Source: Nocardiopsis chromatogenes YIM 90109
GTDB taxonomy: Bacteria > Actinomycetota > Actinomycetes > Streptosporangiales > Streptosporangiaceae
Reading direction: 5' to 3'
DNA: 47,627 nucleotides
Assembly (NCBI RefSeq): GCF_000341185.1
Contig: NZ_ANBH01000059.1
Span: 62,421-110,047 of the forward strand
Below, in pieces: positions 31,550 to 39,916 of this stretch. The notes beneath the pieces are model-generated. The model was not told the origin of the DNA, did not search any database, and was given only the letters and a program-made list of their open reading frames with translations. Each line of letters starts with the position of its first letter. Positions within the stretch are counted from its first letter, which is position 1. The translations under genes were made by a program, and so were the position numbers.

Positions 31550-32872
31550 GTGAGTGCGCAGCGTACTGGCGATTTGACTATTGGTGTCATCGGCCCGCAT
31601 GAGGTCGTCGAGCGCGTCATGCTGATGGGCCCGGGGTCCACAGGCCCCCTCAACGCCAGACTCATCGCCGCCGCCTATCGAGACGAGCAAGAGGCGACCG
31701 ACAAGGTCCTGCGCCTTGGGTCGGCGATCGACGCGTATCTGTTCGCCAGTCCCGTCCCCTACGAGTTCGCGCGCAAGGCGGGTGTGCTGACCATGCCCGC
31801 CACCTACGTGCCGCTCGGCGGGGCGAGCCTGCACGAGGCCCTGCTGCGGGGCACCCTGGACGACAGATACGACCCCACCCGGGCCAGCCTGGACGTGCTC
31901 AGCCGGGCCGATGTCGTGGAGGCCTACTCCGAGGTGGACCTGCCCGTCGACGGCATCCACGTGCACGAGGAGCTCACCAGCACCGCCCAGCTCACCTCCT
32001 TCCACGAGGGGCTGTGGCGGCGCAAGGCCACCCGGATGGCCATCACCTGCGTGCGCGGGGTGGCCGAGCGGCTGGAGGCCATCGGGGTCCCCGTGATGCG
32101 CCTGCGCCCCACCAACGCTGGGGTGCGCAGCGCCCTGCAGACCGCGGGCCTGCTCGGCGCCCACCACCGGCTGGAGGAGGCGCAGCTGGGGGTGGTGATC
32201 GTGGACGTGCCCACGCTCCGCGACTCCAGCCGCCGCTCCACCCCCCGGTACTGGCGCGACGAGCTCCGCCTGGCCCTGCACCGGCTGCTGCTGCAGGAGG
32301 CCCACCGGATCAACGCCACCGCCCACCCGGTGGACGACCACACCTTCATGGTGACCGCCACGCGCGGCTCGCTCGTCTCGGCGACCGAGGGGTTCCGCCA
32401 GCCCCCGTTCGTCGAGCGGATCAAGGCCGAGCTGGGCATCGCCATCGAGGTGGGCATCGGCATGGGGCGCACCACCCAGGACGCCGAGACGCACGCGCGC
32501 GCGGCGCTCAGCCGCGCACAGGCGACCCGGCAGAGTTTCGCGGTGGACCGGGAGGGCCGGTCGCTGGTGCCCGCTCAGCGCGCGCCCCAGCGCCAGCAGA
32601 CGCCCGAACCCCTGCGCACCAAGGGCCGCGAGACCCTGATGCGGCTGTCGGAGCGGATCGCCGAGGAGGACGGGCCGCTGGTCGTCGACGCCGAGAACGC
32701 CGGACGGATGCTGGGGGTCACCCCGCGCACCGCCCGGCGGCTGCTGCGCACCCTGGTCGAGGAGGGGCTGGCCTGGCCCCTGCCGCCGAACCGGACGCTG
32801 CAGCCCGGGCGCCCGCGCCAGCTGTACCGGCTCATCGTGGAAAAGCTCGACAAGGACAAGGCGGGCAAGTAG
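31550..32872 (+). CDS. Winged-helix transcriptional regulator with ligand-type N-terminal region
   Basis: A 440-residue protein. The first about 110 residues have an alternating alpha/beta pattern (TIGVIGPHEVVERVML, AIDAYLFASPVPYEFA) resembling the start of a ligand-binding or periplasmic-like fold, but with no signal peptide. The middle (about 150-330) has strands such as EEAQLGVVIVDVP and ELGIAIEVGIGMGRTTQDAETHARAALSRA, reminiscent of nucleotide-cyclase/GGDEF-like folds without catalytic motifs. The C-terminal 90 residues contain a winged helix (VDAENAGRMLGVTPRTARRLLRTLVEEGLAW). It is likely a sensor-regulator; the ligand is unknown. GTG start with GGGGAG nine bases upstream. Confidence 0.72.
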   Translation: MSAQRTGDLTIGVIGPHEVVERVMLMGPGSTGPLNARLIAAAYRDEQEATDKVLRLGSAIDAYLFASPVPYEFARKAGVLTMPATYVPLGGASLHEALLRGTLDDRYDPTRASLDVLSRADVVEAYSEVDLPVDGIHVHEELTSTAQLTSFHEGLWRRKATRMAITCVRGVAERLEAIGVPVMRLRPTNAGVRSALQTAGLLGAHHRLEEAQLGVVIVDVPTLRDSSRRSTPRYWRDELRLALHRLLLQEAHRINATAHPVDDHTFMVTATRGSLVSATEGFRQPPFVERIKAELGIAIEVGIGMGRTTQDAETHARAALSRAQATRQSFAVDREGRSLVPAQRAPQRQQTPEPLRTKGRETLMRLSERIAEEDGPLVVDAENAGRMLGVTPRTARRLLRTLVEEGLAWPLPPNRTLQPGRPRQLYRLIVEKLDKDKAGK

Positions 32873-32880
32873 CCCCCGCG

Positions 32881-32909
32881 CGATGGGCCCCGCGGTGCGG
32901 GGCCCATCG
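32881..32909. terminator. Perfect 13-bp bidirectional terminator hairpin
   Basis: CGATGGGCCCCGC (32881-32893) pairs with GCGGGGCCCATCG (32897-32909) around GGT. It separates the convergent regulator and hisC genes, 8 bases past one stop and 20 past the other. Confidence 0.82.
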
Positions 32910-32929
32910 GCGTGTCCGGGGTGCGGGCG

Positions 32930-34018
32930 TCAGCCGGCGTTGCGGCGGGGGAAGGCGTGCGCGGCGGCCAGCAGCGCGTCGTTCTCCTCCGGGGCGCCGA
33001 TGCTGATCCGCGCGCCCTCGCCGGAGAAGGGCCGCACCGCCACGCCCTCGGCGGCGCAGGCCTCGGCAAAGGCGTCGGTGTCCCCGCCCAGGCGCAGCCA
33101 CACGAAGTTGGCCTCGGTCGGCGGGACCTCCCAGCCGTCGGCGAGCAGCGCGTCGCGCACCCGGGTGCGCTCCTTGACGGTGCGCTCGACCCGCTCGGCC
33201 AGCTCGTCCTCGGCGGCCAGCGACGCGGTGGCGGCGGCCTGGGCGAGGTGGTTCACGGCGAAGGGCACCAGGGTCTTGCGCACCGCCGAGGCCACGTGCG
33301 GGTGGCCGATGAGGAAGCCCACGCGCAGCGCGGCCAGGCCGTAGGCCTTGGAGAAGGTGCGCAGCACCGCCACGTTCGGGCGGTCGCGGTACAGGCCCAG
33401 GCCGTCGGGGACGGCGGGGTCGCGGACGTACTCGCGGTAGGCCTCGTCCAGCACGACCAGCACGTGGTCGGGCACGCGGTCGAGGAAGGCGGCCAGCTCC
33501 TCCTCGCGCACCGTGGTGCCGGTGGGGTTGTTCGGGTTGCACACCAGCAGCATGCGGGTGCGGTCGGTGACCGCGCCGAGCATGGCGTCCAGGTCGTGCG
33601 CCTCACCGGTGAGCGGCACGGTCACCGCGCTCGCCCCGGACAGGGCGGTCAGCAGCGGGTAGGCCTCGAACGAGCGCCAGGCGTAGACCACCTCGGCCCC
33701 CGGCTCGGCCACCGCCTGCAGCAGCTGCTGGAGCACCCCGACCGACCCGGCCCCGGTGGCGACGTGGTCGGCGGGCACCCCGAAGCGGCGCGCCAGGGCC
33801 TCGGTGAGGCCGGTGACCCCGGCGTCCGGGTAGCGGTTGGCCTCCGCGGCGGCCGCCGAGATCGCGGAGACGACCGAGGGCAGCGGGTCGTAGGGGTTCT
33901 CGTTGGACGAGAGCTTGAACGAGCGCCCGTCGGGGCCCACGACCTTGCGTCCGGGCCGGTAGCCGGGGACCTGGTCGAGGACAGCCCGGAAATATGGCGA
34001 ATTCCGCTCCGACACCAT
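32930..34018 (-). CDS. hisC: Histidinol-phosphate aminotransferase
   Basis: A 362-residue PLP-dependent fold-type I transaminase. The PLP lysine lies in [17 protein letters not shown], the cofactor-ring residues in [13 protein letters not shown] and [10 protein letters not shown], and the N terminus [13 protein letters not shown] is the HisC-type substrate motif. It may act in histidine synthesis or as an aromatic aminotransferase (the two groups are hard to separate), and no other his genes are nearby. The ATG start follows a weak ribosome site (GAGGAAGGAC on the minus strand). It is divergent from the lipoprotein gene by 110 bases. Confidence 0.9.
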   Translation of the reverse strand: MVSERNSPYFRAVLDQVPGYRPGRKVVGPDGRSFKLSSNENPYDPLPSVVSAISAAAAEANRYPDAGVTGLTEALARRFGVPADHVATGAGSVGVLQQLLQAVAEPGAEVVYAWRSFEAYPLLTALSGASAVTVPLTGEAHDLDAMLGAVTDRTRMLLVCNPNNPTGTTVREEELAAFLDRVPDHVLVVLDEAYREYVRDPAVPDGLGLYRDRPNVAVLRTFSKAYGLAALRVGFLIGHPHVASAVRKTLVPFAVNHLAQAAATASLAAEDELAERVERTVKERTRVRDALLADGWEVPPTEANFVWLRLGGDTDAFAEACAAEGVAVRPFSGEGARISIGAPEENDALLAAAHAFPRRNAG

Positions 34019-34128
34019 TGTCCTTCCTCGATACTCTGTGCAAGGTCAAGGCTACCCAGCGTGGAAACCCCTCACCGGGGAGGCCGAGGACCTCAGCGGC
34101 AATATCGCACAGAACAGGAAAAGGCACC

Positions 34129-34854
34129 ATGGAGCACCCCCGAGCAGCGCGCACGGCGGCGGTCGCGGCCCCCGCCGCGGCGGTCCTGGTCGCGGCGCTC
34201 GCCGCCTGCGGGGGCGGCGGAGGCGGCGCGGACGGCGAGGACCGGGAGCAGGGCCCCGGAGCCGAGGCCGCCGCGAAGCTGGGCGAGGCGCAGCTGGTCC
34301 AGTACGAGGACGCCAAGGTCGTCCCCGAGGCCGGCGAGCGCGGAACCTACGGCAGGCTGGCGGGCGTCGAGCGCACGGAGGAGCTGCGCGCCTCCACCGA
34401 TCTGGACAAACCCGAGTGCATGGACGCGGCCACCTCCTGGGGCAGCCTTCCGGAGGTGCGCAAGGCCCCCGCGTCGGTCGCGGTCTTCGCGCGCGGGGAC
34501 GACACGGTCTCGCACACCCTTGTGGAGGTGCCCGAGGGCGTGGCGGACGAGGCGCTGGAGACCGTCGCTCCGGAGAAGGAGTGCTCTTCGTACGAGGCGA
34601 CGATGGAGGACGGCTCCACGTCCTCCTACACCGTCTCGGAGGTCGACATGGACCCGGTGGGCGACGCCTCGCGGGCGTTCGCCGTCAAGACCGAGACCGG
34701 GGGCGACACGGTGTGGATGTACAGCGTCGTCTACCGGCACGGCGGCCACCTGGGGGCGGCCACCGTCCTGGGCCCGGACGAGGAGGGGGACTACGCCGAA
34801 CTCCTCTCCGGATTCGCCGCGTCGGCGGTGGAGCGCGAGGAGAAGGTGCTGTAG
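34129..34854 (+). CDS. Putative lipoprotein
   Basis: A 241-residue exported lipoprotein. The signal peptide has basic residues (EHPRAARTA), an Ala-rich core and the lipobox LAAC followed by a Gly-rich linker (about residues 24-33). The mature part is acidic, with Cys in KPECMDAATSW and EKECSSYEA that may pair. The pattern WMYSVVYRHGGHLGAATVLG near the end resembles sensor/extracytoplasmic domains found in actinobacterial lipoproteins and PknH-type kinases, but I cannot name the family surely. ATG preceded by AAAAGG. Confidence 0.78.
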   Translation: MEHPRAARTAAVAAPAAAVLVAALAACGGGGGGADGEDREQGPGAEAAAKLGEAQLVQYEDAKVVPEAGERGTYGRLAGVERTEELRASTDLDKPECMDAATSWGSLPEVRKAPASVAVFARGDDTVSHTLVEVPEGVADEALETVAPEKECSSYEATMEDGSTSSYTVSEVDMDPVGDASRAFAVKTETGGDTVWMYSVVYRHGGHLGAATVLGPDEEGDYAELLSGFAASAVEREEKVL

Positions 34855-34905
34855 GATCGAGCCCGGATCGAACAGGTGTTCGAGAGGGTATGGGGGCGGG
34901 GGACG

Positions 34906-35142
34906 ATGTCGAGGGCAGCGCACAACCTGGAACGTCGCACGCACCGGCGCACGGCCGGTGCCCCCCGCCCTCCTCAGCACCGCCCCGCTCGGCCCGCTCC
35001 CCCGTCCGGCGACCGGCACCTGCTGCGCCGGGTCGACTGGGCGGCCCCGTCGGCGGCGGACTTCTACCGGTCGCTTGAGGAGGCCCTGGAGGCTCCGGCC
35101 CCGTTCCCGCCGGAGATCCCCGCGGACGTCCCGGACGCCTGA
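34906..35142 (+). CDS. Small basic-to-acidic hypothetical protein
   Basis: A 78-residue protein. The first half is basic and Pro-rich (ERRTHRRTAGAPRPP), the second is acidic and helical (WAAPSAADFYRSLEEALEA). The ATG has GGGGGA five bases upstream and codons are GC3-rich, which supports translation. No family is recognised. Its 3' end overlaps the convergent MauE-like gene by 79 bases, so one of the two C-terminal tails may be shorter in reality. Confidence 0.5.
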   Translation: MSRAAHNLERRTHRRTAGAPRPPQHRPARPAPPSGDRHLLRRVDWAAPSAADFYRSLEEALEAPAPFPPEIPADVPDA

Positions 35143-36128
35143 GCCCCGGCTCTGGCCCGGGGGACGCGCGGACCGCCGCGGTCCTCCCCGTCCTCGGGAT
35201 CCTCCCCGTCCTCCCCGGCGCCCTGCGCCGGAGCCGGAGCGGCCGGGGGCACGGTCGGCACCACGGTGCCGGTCGCCTGGGGCGCCCCGCCGGTGGTGCG
35301 CGGAAGCGGCGCGCCGCCCTCCTCGGCCACCTCGCCGAGAACGGCCAGCGTCACCATGGTCTCGGCGTCGCTCACCGCGGCGCGCACCCGCGGACGGCGC
35401 CCCCGCAGCTCGACCGCGAACACCGCGTCCACCGGGCGGCCGTTGCGGCGGCCGGTGAAACGCATCAGCCGCCAGCACCCGTGGCGCCACACGTCCACCG
35501 GCTCGGTGCCGTCGACCACCACCTGGTTGGCCCGCCACACATCGCTGGTGCGCAGCCGGGACAGGGTGCGCCGCACCGGCACCCGGCGCACCGCGCACGA
35601 CTCGCGGCCCAAGGTGCGCAGCGCCGCCTCCCGCAGCTCCGGGGAGAGCGCCGCGAGCACGCCCAGCTCCGCCGCGCCGACCACCGCCTGCGCCCCGGTC
35701 AGGCCCACGAGCGCCTGCAGGCCGGAGCCGCCCGCCACCGCCGCCCCCACCGCGGCGACGGCCAGCACGGCGGCGCGCGCGATGGTGCGCCACCCCACCG
35801 GCTCGGTACTCAGGCCGCCGAAGCAGCCGCAGCTCATCTTCGGGTCGCGCCGCCGGACCACGGCCAGCAGCGCCGCCGAGGCCGCGAAGAGCGCGGCGGC
35901 CGCCCACCCCGCGGCCGCGCCGACGGGCGCGGCGGCCACCAGCAGGGCCACCGCCAGCACCGCCTCCAGCAGGGCGGTCGCCACCGCCGCGGGCCGCTGC
36001 AGGACATCGGGCAGCAGCGACACCGGCCCCCCGCCGCCGGTCCGGTCGACCGCCTTGGCGGCGGCGCCCAGGAGCAGCAGCAGGGCGACGAGCGGCGGCT
36101 GGATCTGGATCAGTTCGGCCGGGGTCAT
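35064..36128 (-). CDS. MauE/DoxX-like redox-associated membrane protein
   Basis: A 354-residue protein. The N-terminal half has four to five membrane helices (LVALLLLLGAAAKAVD; AVLAVALLVAAAPVGAAAGWAAAALF; AAVLAVAAVGAAVAGG) and the MauE-type MSCGCFGGL loop with two Cys. MauE-like proteins help disulfide handling of periplasmic partners. The C-terminal half is soluble, with a basic strand-rich part (DVWRANQVVVDGTEPVDVWRHGCWRLMRF) and a long Pro/Gly/acidic tail that seems disordered. Its ATG overlaps the stop of the RlpA-like gene (ATGA), so the two are coupled. The partner enzyme of classical mau clusters is absent. Confidence 0.72.
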   Translation of the reverse strand: MTPAELIQIQPPLVALLLLLGAAAKAVDRTGGGGPVSLLPDVLQRPAAVATALLEAVLAVALLVAAAPVGAAAGWAAAALFAASAALLAVVRRRDPKMSCGCFGGLSTEPVGWRTIARAAVLAVAAVGAAVAGGSGLQALVGLTGAQAVVGAAELGVLAALSPELREAALRTLGRESCAVRRVPVRRTLSRLRTSDVWRANQVVVDGTEPVDVWRHGCWRLMRFTGRRNGRPVDAVFAVELRGRRPRVRAAVSDAETMVTLAVLGEVAEEGGAPLPRTTGGAPQATGTVVPTVPPAAPAPAQGAGEDGEDPEDGEDRGGPRVPRARAGAQASGTSAGISGGNGAGASRASSSDR

Positions 36129-37078
36129 CCCGCCTCCATCGTCGCGGTGAAGCAGCCGGCCTCCGGGCGCCCGCCCAGGGCGGTGAAGGCCGGCAGGGTC
36201 AGCTCGGCCAGGCGGCCGCCCGCGCCACCGGAGCCCTCCCGGCAGCGGTCGCAGAAGCGGCTCGCGGCCGAGGCGCAGTTCAGGACCGGGAAGACCCCGC
36301 CGACGCCGGTGTCGTCGTTGCGCACCGCCACCGTCGCCCCCAGGGACAGCAGCGGGAGCGGCAGGCAGGGGTCGGACCGGTCGCAGGCCGGTCCGCAGTC
36401 CGAGCCGGGGTCGAGGGCGGGGTAGGCGGCCCCGGCGGCGTGCGCACGCGGGTCGGTGTGCGCCGCGCGGCCGAACGCCGGGTCGTACCAGGTGACGATG
36501 CCCGACTGCGCCTCCGGGACGCGGCGCGCGGGCGGGCGGCGGGCCGTGCGGACGGCGGGGTGGGGAGGCTGCGTGGTGACCGGGACCGTGGTGTGCACGG
36601 TGCCGCCCTCGCGCACGCCCACGGCGTCGAACAGGTAGCCCGGTTCGAGGACGGGGTGGCGCACCGCCATGCGGCCCGACGAGCGGTAGGGGATCACCGC
36701 GGCGGCCCGGGGCCGCCCGTGCCCGGGGTCGACCACCACCGTGCCGCCGTCGGCCGAGACGATGGTCCCGGTGACCCGGCCGAGCTGCGCCCAGAGCCGG
36801 TCGACCACCCAGCGGCCGCCCCCGCCGCAGCGGACCAGGACGTCGTCGCCGACGCGGACGTCCTCGGGGCCGACGTCGCGGCCGCGCCAGAAGGACGTGG
36901 TGCGCTCGAAGAGGAACCGCTCCTCGCCCTTGAGCGTGGCGACGGTGAGCATGTGCGCGGTGATGTGCAGGGCCACGCCCCGCACCACCTGGGGCGACGG
37001 GTCGCTCGGCGGCGGGGCCGCGTTCTCCCCCAGCAGCGCGGCGGTGAACCTCCGCCGCTCCTGGACATCTACTGACAT
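36125..37078 (-). CDS. Protein with RlpA-like double-psi beta-barrel and Cys-rich region
   Basis: A 317-residue protein with no signal peptide seen. Residues 30-160 are beta-rich (GVALHITAHMLTVATLKGEERFL; VRVGDDVLVRCGGGGRWVVDRL; VTGTIVSADGGTVVVD). Residues about 193-310 resemble an RlpA/expansin-type barrel: SGIVTWYDPAFGRAAHTDPR, then LGATVAVRNDDTG, with eight Cys, including SDCGPACDRSDPC and RFCDRCREG. The Cys content fits coupling with the MauE-like redox protein directly downstream (4-bp overlap). The RlpA relation is by motif only. ATG with GAGGAGGGG upstream on the minus strand. Confidence 0.6.
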   Translation of the reverse strand: MSVDVQERRRFTAALLGENAAPPPSDPSPQVVRGVALHITAHMLTVATLKGEERFLFERTTSFWRGRDVGPEDVRVGDDVLVRCGGGGRWVVDRLWAQLGRVTGTIVSADGGTVVVDPGHGRPRAAAVIPYRSSGRMAVRHPVLEPGYLFDAVGVREGGTVHTTVPVTTQPPHPAVRTARRPPARRVPEAQSGIVTWYDPAFGRAAHTDPRAHAAGAAYPALDPGSDCGPACDRSDPCLPLPLLSLGATVAVRNDDTGVGGVFPVLNCASAASRFCDRCREGSGGAGGRLAELTLPAFTALGGRPEAGCFTATMEAG

Positions 37079-37353
37079 CGCCCCTCCTCGCCCCGTGTGC
37101 CCGCAGCGCCCGTTTCCATTCTCACCGTCTGCTGCGCGACGGCGCGGTCGACACGCGCGGCCTTCGTGCGCTCACACGGTGCTTCCGAACCGCGATCCCC
37201 AGCGTGGCAGGCGATCCCGGCGGCCGGGGGCGATCCGGTTTGCCAGATCATGCCGGTGGCATTTGCTGCGGATTGCCCCGACCGTGGAAAAGTGGTGATC
37301 AAGGCGCAGATGTGACACAACGCACGTACAGGAACGAATGGGCCGGTGATCCT

Positions 37354-37872
37354 ATGGCCGAGACGGTGCGGCGAACGCGATACGAGGAGTTCACCGCCTA
37401 CGTCACCGACCGGGGTCCGGCCCTGCTGCGGATGGCGCGCTCGCTGACACCGGGGCACGCCGACGCCGAGGACCTGCTCCAGGCGGCCCTGCTGAAGACG
37501 TTCTTCGCCTGGGACCGCATCTCCACGCCTAAGGCGCGCGACGGCTACGTGCGGCGCGCGATGGTGAACACCCAGATCTCGGAGTGGCGGCGGAACCGGC
37601 TGGAGGTGTTCCCGACCGACGAGATCCCCGAGCAGCGGGTGGACGACCCGACCGGGCGCTCGGACCTGGCGGACACGGTGAACAGGGCGATCGAACGGCT
37701 GCCGGACCGGCAGCGGCAGATCGTGCGGCTGCGGTACTACGACGACCTGACCGAGGCGCAGATCGCCGACCGGCTGGGGGTGACGATCGGCACGGTGAAG
37801 AGCACGGTGTCGCGGGCCGTCCGGAAGCTGCGGGAGGACGCGGACCTGACGATCGCCCGCGCCACGACGTGA
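37354..37872 (+). CDS. SigE-family ECF RNA polymerase sigma factor
   Basis: A 172-residue ECF sigma factor of the actinobacterial SigE (not sigma-E envelope) family. Region 2 runs about residues 10-80 (LLRMARSLTPGHADAEDLLQAALLKTFFAW, YVRRAMVNTQISEWRR) and region 4 about 105-160 (AIERLPDRQRQIVRLRYYDDLTEAQIADRLGVTIGTVKS in part). Helix-turn-helix residues are intact. There is no anti-sigma gene beside it. I chose the ATG before AETVRRTRYEEF because family members start there; a GTG at 37312 would add 14 residues. It is divergent from the RlpA/MauE pair, which may be its targets (inference). Confidence 0.88.
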   Translation: MAETVRRTRYEEFTAYVTDRGPALLRMARSLTPGHADAEDLLQAALLKTFFAWDRISTPKARDGYVRRAMVNTQISEWRRNRLEVFPTDEIPEQRVDDPTGRSDLADTVNRAIERLPDRQRQIVRLRYYDDLTEAQIADRLGVTIGTVKSTVSRAVRKLREDADLTIARATT

Positions 37873-37984
37873 ACGCGCACGGGCGGCCGCCCACACGCGC
37901 TTCAGCGCCGGGGACCACCCGGCACGCTCTCCTCCGATTCGTTTTGCACGTCTGTCGTCGGAGTCTGTAGTCTTGGTCCGCCGA

Positions 37985-38071
37985 GGAGGATTCGCCTAGA
38001 GGCCTAGGGCGCCGCACTGCTAATGCGGTTGGGGGGCAACCCCCTCATGGGTTCAAATCCCATATCCTCCG
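37985..38071 (+). tRNA. tRNA-Ser (anticodon GCT)
   Basis: A class II tRNA. The acceptor arms GGAGGAT (37985-37991) and ATCCTCC (38064-38070) pair fully, with G as discriminator. The anticodon loop CTGCTAA gives GCT, which decodes AGC/AGU Ser. A long variable arm (TTGGGGGGCAACCCCCTC region) and a TPsiC loop GGTTCAAATCC are present. CCA is not encoded. A hairpin terminator follows. Confidence 0.97.
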
Positions 38072-38077
38072 CAGGTC

Positions 38078-38113
38078 AGGCGGGGTCTCGCACAGAGTGC
38101 GAGGCCCCGCCTT
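38078..38113 (+). terminator. Terminator after tRNA-Ser
   Basis: AGGCGGGGTCTCGCAC pairs with GTGCGAGGCCCCGCCTT around AGA, with one G-U pair. It begins seven bases after the tRNA end. Confidence 0.85.
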
Positions 38114-38155
38114 CGTGTTGGGGCCGCAATTCGGGTCGCATTTCACTGCGCCCGG

Positions 38156-39100
38156 TCACGGAACGGCGCGCACCACGTCCACGCACGGCAGCCCCGCCGC
38201 GTCGGCGAGCGACAGGACCCGGTGCAGATGGTGCACCCCGGGTTCCAGGCCGGCGGCCACTTCGGCGGCGAGCGCCGTCACACCCGCCGTCCCCCGCGAC
38301 TGGCCCCGGCCGGAGGCGTGCACCGAGCCGTGCTCCGCCTGGGCCGACAACGTCCACACATCAGAGCCCGGGAGGGGCAGCCCCGCCGGGATCCGGGGGC
38401 GCAGCGCGGCGGGAACGCGCGTGAGGGCCGCGAGCGCGACGGTCGCGGCCCGCGAGTCGAGTCCGAACCAGGTGCGCACCGGCACCCCGAGATCGCGGGT
38501 GAGGGTGTGCTGGTCGGAGAAGTCCGCCCGGTACAGGCGGCGGCGCCCCAGGCCGGGAAGCCGGAATGCCTGCGACCCGGTGAAGTTGCGTACCGGGGCG
38601 CCGGAGACCGGGTCGGGGAAGTCCGCGCCGATCAGGCCGGACGACCACTCCTGTGCCGCCTTCCCGTGCGCCTCCCCGGCACCCAGCAGCACGGCGAGGT
38701 CGATCGGCGCCGGCCGTCGGGCCGACGCCGCCAGGTCGGCGGCGAGCAGGTTGGTCAGTCCCGGAGCCAGACCGACGCTGAGCAGGACCGGTGCCGCCGG
38801 ATCGAGCCGCTCCGCCTCGGCGGCGTAGGACGCGGTGGCGGTGGCGTCGACGAAGGCCGCGCCCCGCCCGGTGGCGGCGGCGATGAGCACGGGGTCCTCG
38901 GCACCGGCGGCGTTCACCACCACGTCGACGCCGTCCAGCGCCTCCCGGTAGCCGCGCAGGCCGTTCTCGCGCAGGTCGATGCGCACGTCGGCGCGCGCGG
39001 CGTCGCGCCCGGCCGCGACCGCCGTGTGGCCGTGTTCGCGCAGAAAGCGGACGACCGGGCCACCCACGGCGCCGTACCCGCCGAGCACCAGGGCCTTCAT
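38156..39100 (-). CDS. Saccharopine dehydrogenase-like NAD(P)-binding protein
   Basis: A 314-residue Rossmann-fold protein. MKALVLGGYGAVGGPVVRFL at the N terminus is the dinucleotide-binding loop. VDVVVNAAGAEDPVLIAAATGRGAAFVDAT is the typical next step in the saccharopine dehydrogenase-like family, and VGLAPGLTNLLAADLA the following. The C-terminal half is less conserved. The substrate is unknown. The ATG has GGGAGG upstream on the minus strand. It is divergent from a TetR gene with an inverted repeat in the shared promoter, so it is the probable TetR target. Confidence 0.83.
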   Translation of the reverse strand: MKALVLGGYGAVGGPVVRFLREHGHTAVAAGRDAARADVRIDLRENGLRGYREALDGVDVVVNAAGAEDPVLIAAATGRGAAFVDATATASYAAEAERLDPAAPVLLSVGLAPGLTNLLAADLAASARRPAPIDLAVLLGAGEAHGKAAQEWSSGLIGADFPDPVSGAPVRNFTGSQAFRLPGLGRRRLYRADFSDQHTLTRDLGVPVRTWFGLDSRAATVALAALTRVPAALRPRIPAGLPLPGSDVWTLSAQAEHGSVHASGRGQSRGTAGVTALAAEVAAGLEPGVHHLHRVLSLADAAGLPCVDVVRAVP

Positions 39101-39177
39101 CGCCGACCTCCCGCCGGGGCCGCGGGGTGTGCCGGGACGGCTCCGGGTGCCCGCCCCGGGAATGTTTTTGTAGTCAT

Positions 39178-39199
39178 ACTCCAAAAATGTATTTAGAGT
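39178..39199. promoter_or_regulatory. Candidate TetR operator in the divergent promoter
   Basis: A 22-bp imperfect palindrome (ACTCCAAA-N6-TTTAGAGT, 8 of 11 pairs matched) in an AT-rich island between the reductase-like gene and the TetR gene. TATAGT at 39205-39210 lies seven bases before the TetR ATG, so the TetR transcript appears leaderless and the palindrome would block its promoter. Confidence 0.6.
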
Positions 39200-39216
39200 G
39201 GCGCTATAGTCAAGTC

Positions 39217-39873
39217 ATGAGTCCGCGATCACGCCCGGCCGCCGAGGACGGCCGAACGGCCCGCTCCCGCGCCACGCGCACCCGTATCGCCCGCGCCGCC
39301 GCCGACCTGTTCGTCGAGGCGGGCTACGCCGCCACGAGCGTGCAGGCCATCGCCGCGCGTGCGGGGGTCGCCGCGCAGACCGTCTACTACACGTTCACGA
39401 CGAAGTCGGCGGTGCTCACGGCCGCACTGGACCTGGCGGTCGCCGGAGACGACGAGCCCGTGCCCACCCTCGACCGCCCCTGGGTGCACGAGGCGTTGGC
39501 CGCCGCCCCCGGTGAACAGCTCCGACGGCAGGCCGAAGGAGCCGCCGCCGTCTTCGCCCGGGTGGCACCCCTGCTGGAGGTGGTGCGCAGCGCCGCCCCC
39601 GCAGATCCGGACCTGGAGGCGGTGTGGCGGGCCAACACCGAGCAGCGGCTGGCCGTGCAGCGGGTCTTCACCGGCGCCTTGGCCGACAAGGGCGCCCTTC
39701 GCGAGGACCTCACCCCGGACCGGGCCGCCGACATCGCCCTGGCGCTACTGAGCCCCGAGGTCTACACCCTGCTCACCGGCGCACGCGGATGGACGCCGGA
39801 CGAATGGACGGCCTGGGCCGCCGACGCGCTCCGCAGGGAACTCACCGACCTGCCGCCGGGGCCCGGGGACTGA
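39217..39873 (+). CDS. TetR-family transcriptional regulator
   Basis: A 218-residue regulator. The N-terminal HTH is clear: TRTRIARAAADLFVEAGYAATSVQAIAARAGVAAQTVYYTF in part, residues about 20-65. The C-terminal ligand domain is all-helical and variable, so no effector can be guessed. The start is the ATG right behind TATAGT, suggesting leaderless transcription. It likely represses itself and the divergent reductase-like gene through the 39178-39199 palindrome. Confidence 0.9.
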   Translation: MSPRSRPAAEDGRTARSRATRTRIARAAADLFVEAGYAATSVQAIAARAGVAAQTVYYTFTTKSAVLTAALDLAVAGDDEPVPTLDRPWVHEALAAAPGEQLRRQAEGAAAVFARVAPLLEVVRSAAPADPDLEAVWRANTEQRLAVQRVFTGALADKGALREDLTPDRAADIALALLSPEVYTLLTGARGWTPDEWTAWAADALRRELTDLPPGPGD

Positions 39874-39916
39874 GCGGCGGCCGCACCGTCGGCGGCCCCG
39901 CCGCCCGGGGAAGCGG

